NCBI RefSeq assembly: GCF_006540305.1
Contig: NZ_BJOR01000001.1
Coordinates: forward strand, 4,216,001 to 4,280,000
Length of the DNA stretch: 64,000 bases
Source of the DNA: Streptomyces sp. 6-11-2
GTDB taxonomy: Bacteria; Actinomycetota; Actinomycetes; Streptomycetales; Streptomycetaceae
Reading direction: 5' to 3'
The notes under the pieces: model-generated
What the model saw: the letters and a program-made list of their open reading frames with translations, nothing else
Database searches by the model: none
What the model was told of the DNA's origin: nothing
Program-made: the position numbers and the translations under genes
Shown here: positions 18,817 to 27,190 of the stretch, piece after piece
How the letters are laid out: each line of letters opens with the position of its first letter
Position numbering within the stretch: the first letter of the stretch is position 1

Positions 18817-19989
18817 ATGAGCAGCACCGCCATCACCAACATCGCCACGCTGGTCACCAACGACCCCTCCCTCGGTGACGGATCCCCCCTCGGACTGATC
18901 CGGGACGCGGCCGTCGTCATCGAGGGCGACCGCGTCGCGTGGACCGGTGAATCCAGCAAAGCACCCGCCACTGACAACCGGGTCGACGCCGGCGGCCGGG
19001 CGGTGATCCCCGGCTTCGTCGACTCCCACTCCCACCTGGTCTTCGCGGGCGACCGCACCGAGGAGTTCAACGCCCGCATGTCCGGCCGGGCCTACAGCGC
19101 GGGCGGCATCCGCACCACGGTCGCCGCCACCCGCGCCGCCACCGACGCGGAGCTGGAGGCCAACCTCACCCACTACCTCGCCGAGGCCCTGCGCCAGGGC
19201 ACGACCACGTTCGAGACCAAGTCCGGCTACGGCCTCACCGTCGCCGACGAGGCCCGCGCCCTGCGCATCGCCGCCGCGCACACCGACGAGGTCACCTACC
19301 TCGGCGCCCACATCGTCTCCCCGGACTACGCCGAGGACCCCGCGGCGTACGTCGCCCTGGTCACCGGGGAGATGCTGGACGCCTGCGCCCCGCACGCCCG
19401 CTGGGTCGACGTCTTCTGCGAGAAGGGCGCCTTCGACGGCGACCAGGCCCGCGCGATCCTCACCGCGGGCAAGGCCAAGGGCCTGCTCCCGCGCATCCAC
19501 GCCAACCAGCTCACCTACGGCCCCGGCGTCCAGCTCGCCGTCGAACTGGACGCGGCCAGCGCCGACCACTGCACCCACCTGACCGACGCGGACGTGGACG
19601 CGCTGGCGAACGGGAACACGGTCGCCACGCTCCTGCCCGGCGCCGAGTTCTCCACCCGCGCCCAGTGGCCCGACGCCCGCCGCCTCCTCGACGCGGGTGT
19701 CACGGTGGCCCTGTCCACCGACTGCAACCCCGGCTCGTCCTTCACCTCCTCGGTGCCCTTCTGCGTCGCGCTCGCCGTACGGGACATGGGCATGACCCCG
19801 GACGAGGCGGTCTGGGCGGCGACGGCGGGCGGTGCGAGGGCCCTGCGCCGCGACGATGTCGGCCGTCTGTCCCCGGGCGCCCGCGCCGACCTCGCCGTCC
19901 TGGACGCGCCCAGCCACGTCCACCTGGCCTACCGGCCGGGCGTTCCGCTGGTCACCCAGGTCTGGCGGCGCGGCGTACGCGAGGTCTGA
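18817..19989 (+). CDS. hutI: imidazolonepropionase
   Basis: 390 residues from the ATG at 18817, with GAGG upstream and 26 nt after hutF. Amidohydrolase features are [19 protein letters not shown] (metal HxH and substrate loop), [15 protein letters not shown], and [13 protein letters not shown] with the metal Asp. It hydrolyses 4-imidazolone-5-propanoate to N-formimidoyl-L-glutamate, the step between HutU and HutF. It is the last gene of the hut operon. The 100 bp that follow contain short CCGTCCGGATTC direct repeats and no clear terminator. Confidence 0.95.
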   Translation: MSSTAITNIATLVTNDPSLGDGSPLGLIRDAAVVIEGDRVAWTGESSKAPATDNRVDAGGRAVIPGFVDSHSHLVFAGDRTEEFNARMSGRAYSAGGIRTTVAATRAATDAELEANLTHYLAEALRQGTTTFETKSGYGLTVADEARALRIAAAHTDEVTYLGAHIVSPDYAEDPAAYVALVTGEMLDACAPHARWVDVFCEKGAFDGDQARAILTAGKAKGLLPRIHANQLTYGPGVQLAVELDAASADHCTHLTDADVDALANGNTVATLLPGAEFSTRAQWPDARRLLDAGVTVALSTDCNPGSSFTSSVPFCVALAVRDMGMTPDEAVWAATAGGARALRRDDVGRLSPGARADLAVLDAPSHVHLAYRPGVPLVTQVWRRGVREV

Positions 19990-20089
19990 GCAGGGCCTGT
20001 CCGGCGGACCGGGCCGCGGGCGGCCGACGGAAGGCGCCCCGCCGGCCGTCCGGATTCCCGTCCGGATTCCCGTCCGGGTCCGGGGCCCG

Positions 20090-21655
20090 TCAGGCGCTGC
20101 CCGCCCGCCACTTCTGCGCCGTACCTCCGCCGCGCGGGTCGAGGGAGACGTAGCCGTCCGGGTGCGGGGTGAGGGCGGCCCCGGCGGCGATGGCCGGGAC
20201 GATCACGCCGTCCGGGTCGACGGTGAAGCGCAGATTGCGCCCGTTCCTGCCGTCGACCGACGAGCACTTCCAGATGCCGACGCCGTTGTCCACCGAGCCG
20301 CGGCTGTCCAGGCAGAATTCGGGGTCCGCCGCCGACTGGAGCACCTGGCGTGAGGCGTCGAACCGCCAGCGCTGGCTGGACGCGGACCCGCACGGAGCGG
20401 TGACGACGTCCGTGCCGTTGCCGAAGTCGCCGGCCACGTCCAGGCAGAGGCCCGAGGCGGCGTTCACCACCTGCGCGTAGGCCGGGCCGGGCGGATGCAC
20501 CGGCGAGGGCGACGGGCCGGGCGGCGGCTTCGGGTGCGCCGTCCGGGAGTGGCGCGGCGTCGGTTCGGGGGCCGGATGCCGGGAGGGCGGCCGGGAGGTC
20601 GCTGACGGGGAGGGCGCGGGCGGGGGCGCCGACACCGTGGCCGTCACCGTGACCCGCACCGGCGGCGTGGGCACGGGCACCGCGCCCGCCGCCCGCTGGT
20701 GCGGTGTGCCGTCGTTCGAGGTGAGCAGGAACAGCAGCAGCGGCGTGAGGGCCATGCCGAGCGCCGCCGAGGCCAGCGCGTAGCGGCGGGAGGGCGGCCA
20801 GGCGGAGGGCCGCGCCCGGGCCCCCGGCGGCGGATCGGCCGGACGCTGTGCGACGTAGGCGGCGCCACCCCAGGGCAGCAGGCCCTCGGCCAGCGTGGTG
20901 CGTGGGTGGTCGCGCAGGGCGGACTGCTCCTCGAAAGCGGCGGAGCAGTGGTCGCAGCGCGCCATGTGGGTGTGCAGGTCCAGGCTCGCGCGGGGGTGGT
21001 CCGGTCGTACCGCCTCCTCGATGAGCCGGCGGAAGTCGCCGCAGCGCGGGTCGTCCGACGCGGCCAGACGTGCCCTCAGACAGGCCTGGGCCAATGCCTT
21101 GAGCGCCTGCGGGGTGTCGTGCACCACGTCCTGGCGGGTGAGACCGAGGAACCCGGCGGTCCGCTCCTCGGGTTCCTGCTCCACGATCCCGTACCAGACC
21201 AGGCCCTGGACGCGGGTCGGCAGCGACCGGAAGGCGGCGAGCAGGGGCGGTACGGAGCCCTCGGGGCCGGCCGTGTTCAGGACCAGCAACAGCCCGGCGT
21301 CCACGCCGCCGGACCGCTCGTCGCGCGCCCAGGCGGCGGTCAGCCGGGCGGTGAGCAGTAGCAGGCGCAGCCGGACCGGTACGCCCGGCTCCGCACCGCG
21401 CGCCGTCGCGCGGGCGGCGAGGGTGAAGGCCTGCGCCGCGAGCCGGCGGGCCGCCGGCTCGCCGGCGGTGCAGTGCCGGGCGTGGGCGAGGACCCGGGGC
21501 AGGTGGCGGGCGCGCAGTTCGCGCAGCGCCGGACAGACGGTCGCGGTGTCGGCGCGCAGCAGTTCGGTGAGCCGTGCGTCGGAGGCGTCCGCGTGCGGTC
21601 CGCCGCCCGTGTCCCCGGTCTCGACGCCGTCGTCGCTCCCGTCGGCCCGAGCCAT
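20090..21655 (-). CDS. sigma-like / zinc-finger / transmembrane / ricin-lectin protein
   Basis: 521 residues. The ATG at 21655 has GAGGAGG 8 nt upstream. Order: residues about 30-110 resemble a degenerate ECF sigma region 2. Residues 140-200 resemble region 4 (SLPTRVQGLVWYGIVEQEPEERTAGFLGL...ALKALAQACLRARL). Residues 205-245 carry an anti-sigma-type zinc motif H230-x3-C234-x2-C237. A single transmembrane helix lies at 292-313. Residues 325-390 are a Pro/Ser/Thr linker, and 392-521 form a ricin-B-type beta-trefoil (NAASGLCLDVAGD, QRWRFD, CLDSRG). The topology puts the lectin outside. It may sense a cell-wall or external glycan and signal inside. Whether the sigma-like part binds DNA or core polymerase is unknown. 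Confidence 0.7.
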   Translation of the reverse strand: MARADGSDDGVETGDTGGGPHADASDARLTELLRADTATVCPALRELRARHLPRVLAHARHCTAGEPAARRLAAQAFTLAARATARGAEPGVPVRLRLLLLTARLTAAWARDERSGGVDAGLLLVLNTAGPEGSVPPLLAAFRSLPTRVQGLVWYGIVEQEPEERTAGFLGLTRQDVVHDTPQALKALAQACLRARLAASDDPRCGDFRRLIEEAVRPDHPRASLDLHTHMARCDHCSAAFEEQSALRDHPRTTLAEGLLPWGGAAYVAQRPADPPPGARARPSAWPPSRRYALASAALGMALTPLLLFLLTSNDGTPHQRAAGAVPVPTPPVRVTVTATVSAPPPAPSPSATSRPPSRHPAPEPTPRHSRTAHPKPPPGPSPSPVHPPGPAYAQVVNAASGLCLDVAGDFGNGTDVVTAPCGSASSQRWRFDASRQVLQSAADPEFCLDSRGSVDNGVGIWKCSSVDGRNGRNLRFTVDPDGVIVPAIAAGAALTPHPDGYVSLDPRGGGTAQKWRAGSA

Positions 21656-21925
21656 TGACCAGCCCTCCTCGCACCCCGGTGGCACGGCCGGACTCCGGAC
21701 GTACCGGCCGGTATGGGGTTGACCCATAGTGGGGGAAGCGGGCCCCGGGGGAAAGAGGTTGCTCAGGGTTTTCCGGGGTAACGGCGCCACGGCGGCGGGC
21801 TTCTCGGCGATGCCCCGCACGTGCCCCGCACGTGCCCCGGACGTGCCGAGGCGCTGGGGGCGGCGGTCCGCCCGGCGCCACCGACGGCACCGGACGGAAA
21901 CGTCCCCCTTCACCTCGTCACGCCG

Positions 21926-22849
21926 TCACTCTTCGAGTGTCAGGCCCTTGCGCAGTTGTCCGAGCGTCCGGGAGAGCAGCCGGGAGACGTGCATCTGCGA
22001 GATGCCGAGTTCCTCGCCGATCTCCGACTGGGTCATATTGGCCACGAACCGCAGGGACAGGATCTTCCGGTCCCGGGAGGGCAGTTGGGCGATCAGCGGC
22101 TTCAACGCCTCGACGTACTCGATGCCTTCGAGCCCGTGGTCCTCGTAGCCGATGCGGTCCGCGAGGGCGCCCTCGGAGTCGTCCTCCTCGGGCTGGGCGT
22201 CCAGCGACGACGCGGTGTAGGCGTTCGAGGCGGCCATGCCTTCCACCACCTCGTCGTTGGACAGGCCGAGGTGCTCGGCGAGTTCGGCGACCGTCGGGGC
22301 GCGATCGAGCCGCTGGGCCAGTTCGTCACCGGCCTTGGCGAGGTCGAGGCGCAGTTCCTGGAGCCGGCGCGGGACGCGCACGGACCACGAGGTGTCGCGG
22401 AAGAAGCGCTTGATCTCCCCGATGATGGTGGGCATCGCGAACGTCGGGAACTCCACGCCCCGGGACAGTTCGAACCGGTCGATCGCCTTGATCAGGCCGA
22501 TGGTGCCGACCTGGATGATGTCCTCCATCGGCTCGCTGCGGGAGCGGAAGCGGGAGGCGGCGAACTTGACGAGCGCGAGGTTCAGCTCGACGAGCGTGTT
22601 GCGGACGTACGAGTAGGCGTGGGTGCCTTCCTCGAGGGACTCCAGCCGCTCGAAGAGGGCCTTGGACAAGGCCCGGGCGTCGTCGGGGGCCACTTCGTCG
22701 TACGGGGGGATGTCCGGGAGTCCGGCCAGTGCGTCGGCCTGATCGGCCCGCTCGGCGCGTACGTCGTGGAACTCGATGGGATCCAGGTGCTCCGCTGGGG
22801 ATGCCGACGTCGCCATCTGGGTATGCGATGCGTCGAGCCGGGGTGACAT
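21926..22849 (-). CDS. sigI: SigB/SigF/SigI-type RNA polymerase sigma factor
   Basis: 307 residues. The ATG at 22849 has GGAGG 5 nt upstream, better than the in-frame ATGs at 22861 and 22873. Regions 2, 3 and 4 are complete: NLALVKFAASRFRSRSEPMEDIIQVGTIGLIKAIDRFE (2), PTVAELAEHLGLSNDEVVEGM (3), and LPSRDRKILSLRFVANMTQSEIGEELGISQMHVSRLL (4). This is the SigB/SigF stress group of Streptomyces. The adjacent divergent STAS and ATPase genes match the SigI-ArsI-PrsI set described in S. coelicolor, an osmotic-stress partner-switching system; assignment to sigI rests on that neighbourhood. The 250-bp divergent region holds its promoter, but no SigB-type -10/-35 was clear. Confidence 0.88.
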   Translation of the reverse strand: MSPRLDASHTQMATSASPAEHLDPIEFHDVRAERADQADALAGLPDIPPYDEVAPDDARALSKALFERLESLEEGTHAYSYVRNTLVELNLALVKFAASRFRSRSEPMEDIIQVGTIGLIKAIDRFELSRGVEFPTFAMPTIIGEIKRFFRDTSWSVRVPRRLQELRLDLAKAGDELAQRLDRAPTVAELAEHLGLSNDEVVEGMAASNAYTASSLDAQPEEDDSEGALADRIGYEDHGLEGIEYVEALKPLIAQLPSRDRKILSLRFVANMTQSEIGEELGISQMHVSRLLSRTLGQLRKGLTLEE

Positions 22850-23100
22850 GATGTCCTCCATCGTTCTCGGCATAAGGCTGCCGAAGCCAATTCGTGCACT
22901 GCGGTGTGCGGCGCCTCCAAAGCCGGCCGTGTCGGGTGCGGGTCTCTACTAGCCCTACCCGCTTTCCCAACACCGCCGCAAGTTCCTTGTGTGGGGGTAT
23001 GTCCGTTTGTGTGCGGATGTTCGGCTGTCGGAGCGGTGAGGGAAGGCGTAGTGTTCGAGGGCGTCAGTCAGCAGCCAAGACCCCGGGAGAGAGAGACGGC

Positions 23101-23478
23101 ATGGACCGCGGGACGGTCGGCAGCGCACAGTCGGGCCGGCTTCTGGTGGAGGTGCGGCAAGAGGGCTCCAGTGCCGTCGTGACGCCGGCGGGTGAGCTCG
23201 ATCACCACACGGCCGACCTGCTGCGCGAACCACTCGAGGAGTGCCTCGACAAGGGGCGCTCGCGCCTGGTGGTGGACTGTTCACGCCTGGAGTTCTGCGA
23301 CTCCACGGGGCTGAACGTGCTGCTGGGCGCGCGGCTGAAGGCGGAGGCGGCCGGAGGGGGTGTGCATCTGGCCGGGATGCTGCCGGTGGTGGCCCGCGTG
23401 TTCGAGATCACAGGGGCGGATGCGGTCTTCACCGTGCACGACTCCCTGGAGGATGCCCTGGCCGACGAGGCCGGCTGA
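23101..23478 (+). CDS. arsI: STAS-domain anti-anti-sigma factor
   Basis: 125 residues from the ATG at 23101 with GGGAGAGAGAGA upstream. It is one STAS domain: VTPAGELDHHTADLLREPLEECL, then LVVDCSRLEFCDSTGLNVLLGARLKAEA, with S68 of CDSTG as the phosphorylated serine of the SpoIIAA/RsbV group. In its unphosphorylated form it would bind the anti-sigma ATPase encoded at 23732 and free SigI. A 10-bp hairpin covers its stop codon (23466-23488) and another lies just beyond (23518-23539), which may lower readthrough into the anti-sigma gene and set the ratio of the two proteins. Confidence 0.88.
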   Translation: MDRGTVGSAQSGRLLVEVRQEGSSAVVTPAGELDHHTADLLREPLEECLDKGRSRLVVDCSRLEFCDSTGLNVLLGARLKAEAAGGGVHLAGMLPVVARVFEITGADAVFTVHDSLEDALADEAG

Positions 23479-23539
23479 GCCGGCCTCGGGTTCGTCGACG
23501 TGCCCCTTCCGTGTTCAGCGCCCGGCGTATGCCGGGCGC
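23466..23539 (+). terminator. two hairpins after the STAS gene
   Basis: Hairpin 1: 10-bp arms 23466-23475 and 23479-23488 with the stop codon TGA as its loop. Hairpin 2: 9-bp arms 23518-23526 and 23531-23539 with a GTAT loop. There is no T run, so they may act as partial terminators or mRNA-end stabilisers between the STAS and ATPase genes. Confidence 0.55.
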
Positions 23540-23731
23540 ACGCGCGGCGGGCCGAAAACGGGGGTGTTCCCCCCGATCGGTCGGGCAGGAGACATCCTGA
23601 GTGGATCGGTCGCCCTCGCGGGCGCCGGCGACCGGGGCTCCGGCGTGTGTACGGACGTACCGACCGTGTACGTGTGAAGTGACTGGTGACTTTTGAATCG
23701 TGAACTGGTGAATCGGTGAGGTGAAGCGCTG

Positions 23732-24280
23732 ATGAGCACCACCCGGCCTTACTCGCCGGGCGACCGCGGCCCGGAGCCCAGCGGCGCTTCCGGGACGTCC
23801 GAGGGGGACGCGCCGACGGGCGCGGTACCCACAGGGGGTGCGACGGCCGTGCCGGCGGCCCCCTCCGGGAGTCGCCAGATCCGCAGGCTGAGCTTCGACG
23901 GCGAGAGCGGCGTCGTGCCGCTCGCCCGCGACTTCACCCGCCAGGCGCTGTACGCGTGGGGCTGGCTGCCCGCCGCGACCGCCGACCAGCGGGCCGCCGC
24001 CGAGGACGTACTCCTCGTCGTCTCCGAACTGGTCACCAACGCCTGCCTGCACGCCGAGGGCCCCGACCAGCTGGAGATCACCTGCGACAACAAGGTGATC
24101 CGCATCGAGGTCTCCGACCGCGGCACCGGCCAGCCCGCCCCGCGCACCCCGCACCGCGCCGGCCGCCCCGGTGGCCACGGCATGTTCATCGTCCAGCGGC
24201 TGTGCCTGGACTGGGGTGTCGTGCGCGCCCCCGGCGCCCCCGGCAAGAGAGTGTGGGCCGAGCTGGGGGCACCCGCCTGA
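23732..24280 (+). CDS. prsI: ATP-binding anti-sigma factor (HATPase_c, RsbW/SpoIIAB-like)
   Basis: 182 residues from the ATG at 23732 with GAGGTGAAG upstream. Residues 1-48 are a disordered Gly/Pro/Thr-rich tail. Residues 50-180 form a GHKL ATPase domain with the N box EDVLLVVSELVTNACLHA (N103), the G1 box VSDRGTGQ and a GGHGMFIVQRL G2-like box. Proteins of this class bind a SigB-type sigma factor and phosphorylate a STAS antagonist. The location next to sigI and the STAS gene supports PrsI, the SigI anti-sigma factor of S. coelicolor. It is followed by a strong bidirectional terminator. Confidence 0.82.
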   Translation: MSTTRPYSPGDRGPEPSGASGTSEGDAPTGAVPTGGATAVPAAPSGSRQIRRLSFDGESGVVPLARDFTRQALYAWGWLPAATADQRAAAEDVLLVVSELVTNACLHAEGPDQLEITCDNKVIRIEVSDRGTGQPAPRTPHRAGRPGGHGMFIVQRLCLDWGVVRAPGAPGKRVWAELGAPA

Positions 24281-24352
24281 GCGCGGAGCCGCTCGGCAAG
24301 GCCCGACGGCGACCGCGACACCAGGAACGCGACACGGACAAGACCGCGACAC

Positions 24353-24384
24353 GAAAGGGCCGCCCCCCACGGGGCGGCCCTTTC
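24353..24384. terminator. 14-bp hairpin, bidirectional terminator
   Basis: Perfect arms 24353-24366 (GAAAGGGCCGCCCC) and 24371-24384 with a 4-nt loop. A runs and T runs sit at the outer ends, so it works for both strands. It lies between the convergent anti-sigma gene and the POT transporter gene. Confidence 0.88.
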
Positions 24385-24402
24385 GGTGGTCGGAGGGTGA
24401 CG

Positions 24403-25941
24403 TCAGTGGACGTCGCCCATCAGGGACTGCACCTTCCGGCGGTACATGTAGACCGCGACACCGGCGAGGGCGGCGAGGACCGCCTCCAGGGCGACCGCCC
24501 CCGTGCCGCTGAGGTCGACCCCGGCCACGGCGGGGTTGGACAGCAGGCTGGTGATGGAGTCGCCCGCGGTGACCGCGAGGAACCACACGCCCATCATCTG
24601 GCTGGCGTACTTGGCCGGCGCCATCTTCGTCGTCACCGACAGGCCGACCGGGGAGAGGCACAGCTCGCCGACGGTCTGGATCAGGTAGATGCCGACCAGC
24701 CACATCGGGCTGACCAGGGTGTCACCGTTGGCCATGCCCAGCGGCAGCAGGAAGAAGAAGAACGAGACGCCGATGAAGAACAGGGCGGCCGCGAACTTCG
24801 CGACGGTGCTCGGCTCCTTGCCCTTGCGGCTCAGCCACAGCCAGAACCAGGCGAAGACCGGGGCCAGCGCCATGATGAACACCGGGTTCAGCGACTGGTA
24901 CCAGGAGGACGGGAAGCCGAAGCCCAGCAGCGAGGAGGAGGTCTTGGTCTCGCCGAACGCCTGGACCGTGGAACCGCCCTGGTCGTAGATCATCCAGAAG
25001 GCGGCGGCCGCGACGAAGAACCAGATGTAGCCGGTCATCCTGGACTGCTCGACGGCCGACAGTTCCTTGTCGCGCTTGATGCGCAGCAGGACGCCGGCCG
25101 GGATGACCAGACCGATGACGGTGAGCGGGATCATCGCCCAGTTCAGGGTGAAGTGGCCGGAGAAGCCGACGATGCCGTAGAAGACGGCGGCGACGGCGAG
25201 CCAGGTCAGGCCCTTGCGCAGCCAGGAGGCACGCTCGGCGGCGTCCAGCGGCTTGGGCACGACGTTGCTCTGCGGGCTCAGGTTCCGGGTGCCGATGAGG
25301 AAGGCCGCGAGGCCGATCGCCATGCCCACGGCGGCGAGGCCGAAGCCCAGGTGCCAGCTGACCTGCTGGCCGACGGTGCCGATGATGAGCGGCGCGAAGA
25401 AGGCACCCATGTTGATGCCCATGTAGAAGATCGTGAAGCCACCGTCGCGGCGCGGGTCGTCCGGGCCTTTGTAGAGGTGGCCGACCATGGTGGAGATGTT
25501 GGCCTTCAGCAGGCCGGAGCCGAGCGCGACCAGCGCGAGACCGGCGAAGAAGGGCGCCTGGCCGCCGGGCAGCGCCAGCACCGCGTGACCCGCCATGATC
25601 GTGACCGCGGCGATCGCCACCGTCTTGCGGGGGCCCCAGACACGGTCGCCCAGCCACCCGCCGGGCATGGCGAGCAGGTACACCATCGACAGGTAGACGG
25701 AGTAGATGGCGGTGGTGGTGGCCAGATCCATGCCGAGCCCACCGCTCATGCTCCCCTTCTTGGCGTCGGGGCCGCCGGAGAGCAGGTACACGACGAGAAG
25801 GGCCCGCATACCGTAGAAGCTGAAGCGCTCCCACATCTCGGTCATGAAGAGTGTGGCCAGGCCGCGGGGGTGGCCGAAGAAGGTCTTCTCGGAACCGGGT
25901 GTGCCCGGATGGACCGAGTCCTTCGTCAGGCTGGACGCCAT
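24403..25941 (-). CDS. proton-dependent oligopeptide transporter (POT/PTR family)
   Basis: 512 residues. The ATG at 25941 has AAGGAACG upstream; the 11 upstream in-frame codons are excluded. It has about 14 hydrophobic helices. The family hallmark ExxERFxxY appears in helix 1 as EMWERFSFYGMRALLVVYLL, and a second signature FTIFYMGINMGAFFAPLIIGTVG follows in the middle. POT proteins import di- and tripeptides with protons across the cytoplasmic membrane. It is a single-gene unit, divergent from the two-component system, whose promoter region it shares. Confidence 0.9.
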   Translation of the reverse strand: MASSLTKDSVHPGTPGSEKTFFGHPRGLATLFMTEMWERFSFYGMRALLVVYLLSGGPDAKKGSMSGGLGMDLATTTAIYSVYLSMVYLLAMPGGWLGDRVWGPRKTVAIAAVTIMAGHAVLALPGGQAPFFAGLALVALGSGLLKANISTMVGHLYKGPDDPRRDGGFTIFYMGINMGAFFAPLIIGTVGQQVSWHLGFGLAAVGMAIGLAAFLIGTRNLSPQSNVVPKPLDAAERASWLRKGLTWLAVAAVFYGIVGFSGHFTLNWAMIPLTVIGLVIPAGVLLRIKRDKELSAVEQSRMTGYIWFFVAAAAFWMIYDQGGSTVQAFGETKTSSSLLGFGFPSSWYQSLNPVFIMALAPVFAWFWLWLSRKGKEPSTVAKFAAALFFIGVSFFFFLLPLGMANGDTLVSPMWLVGIYLIQTVGELCLSPVGLSVTTKMAPAKYASQMMGVWFLAVTAGDSITSLLSNPAVAGVDLSGTGAVALEAVLAALAGVAVYMYRRKVQSLMGDVH

Positions 25942-26477
25942 GGTCGTTCCTTGCTGGTCGGGACGCGCCGCCATCGGCGGATACGCGCCCGGTGGGGGTG
26001 GCCGGCACCGGCAGGCCCGAGGTCCACCCCACGCCCAGGGGGATCCCGCTCCGGATCGCGAAGCGGCGGACGACGGCCACCGGGATCCACACCTCTGCCC
26101 GCGTCGACGCGCGTACGAGGCCCGGCCCTAGGTCATTCTTCCCGGGCCGGTTGGGGCCGACCCGCCCACAAAAGAGACCTTCAGCGTCAAGACGATCGCC
26201 AAAGGTCCCCTGTGTGCATCAGACGTTCAAGCCACCATACGGCAGGACACTGCCGGATATGGAAGGACTTGAGACGGGGATCACAGGTCACTGGGGAACC
26301 CTGCCCGGCTTTCGAAGGTCTATTACCAAGGCCTCAAAGGATCGCATTCCGCGCCGCCCGGTCCGTGCCGCGGAGCCGCACGGGCGGCACCCGACCGGCC
26401 GCAAGGTAAGAAGCGCGTGTGTCGATCACAACGCCGGACCACCCCAGCGGGCGGCGCGGGCGGACTACCATCGGCTC
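25942..26477. other. divergent intergenic region, POT transporter / response regulator
   Basis: 536 bp without a convincing gene; the open frames lack start signals and conserved sequence. It should contain the promoter of the minus-strand transporter and, at 26466-26471, the promoter -10 of the plus-strand response regulator. No large repeat or hairpin was seen. Confidence 0.55.
26466..26471 (+). promoter_or_regulatory. -10 element of leaderless response-regulator mRNA
   Basis: TACCAT lies 6 nt before the ATG at 26478, the TANNNT spacing of leaderless actinobacterial transcripts. No ribosome-binding site is present before the start. Confidence 0.5.
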
Positions 26478-27155
26478 ATGACCCGTGTACTGCTCGCCGA
26501 GGACGACGCGTCCATCTCGGAGCCGCTGGCCCGCGCACTGCGCAGGGAAGGTTACGAGGTCGAGGTGCGTGAGGACGGACCCGCCGCGCTCGACGCCGGA
26601 ATGCAGGGCGGTGTCGACCTGGTCGTGCTGGACCTCGGGCTGCCCGGCATGGACGGCCTGGAGGTCGCCCGCCGGCTGCGCTCCGACGGCCACACGGTGC
26701 CCATTCTGATCCTGACCGCGCGCGCCGACGAGGTGGACACCGTCGTCGGCCTCGACGCGGGCGCCGACGACTACGTCACCAAGCCCTTCCGGCTCGCCGA
26801 ACTGCTCGCCCGCGTCCGGGCCCTGCTGCGGCGCGGCGCCGCCGAGCCGCAGCAGCCGCCCGCCACGCACGGCGTGCGCATCGACGTCGAGTCCCACCGC
26901 GCGTGGATGGGCGACGAGGAGCTCCAGCTCACCGCCAAGGAGTTCGACCTGCTCCGGGTGCTCGTGCGGGACGCGGGCCGGGTCGTCACCCGCGACCAGC
27001 TGATGCGCGAGGTCTGGGACACCACCTGGTGGTCGTCCACCAAGACCCTCGACATGCACATCTCCTGGCTGCGCAAGAAGCTCGGCGACGACGCGGCGAA
27101 CCCCCGGTACATCGCGACCGTGCGCGGCGTGGGCTTCCGATTCGAGAAGAGCTGA
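26478..27155 (+). CDS. OmpR/PhoB-family response regulator
   Basis: 225 residues. The receiver domain (1-115) has the acidic pair E8, D9/D10, the phosphoryl acceptor D52 in VVLDLGLPGMDG, a Thr near 80 and K102 in DDYVTKPF. The C-terminal winged-helix domain (about 130-225) has LTAKEFDLLRVLVRDAGRVVTRDQLMREVW and the terminal RGVGFRFE. It pairs with the histidine kinase 35 nt downstream. The stimulus is not visible in the sequence. The mRNA seems leaderless (TACCAT, 6 nt, ATG). Confidence 0.93.
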   Translation: MTRVLLAEDDASISEPLARALRREGYEVEVREDGPAALDAGMQGGVDLVVLDLGLPGMDGLEVARRLRSDGHTVPILILTARADEVDTVVGLDAGADDYVTKPFRLAELLARVRALLRRGAAEPQQPPATHGVRIDVESHRAWMGDEELQLTAKEFDLLRVLVRDAGRVVTRDQLMREVWDTTWWSSTKTLDMHISWLRKKLGDDAANPRYIATVRGVGFRFEKS

Positions 27156-27190
27156 GCCGGCCGCCCCGCGTTTTCGTCAGGTAGGAGGAC

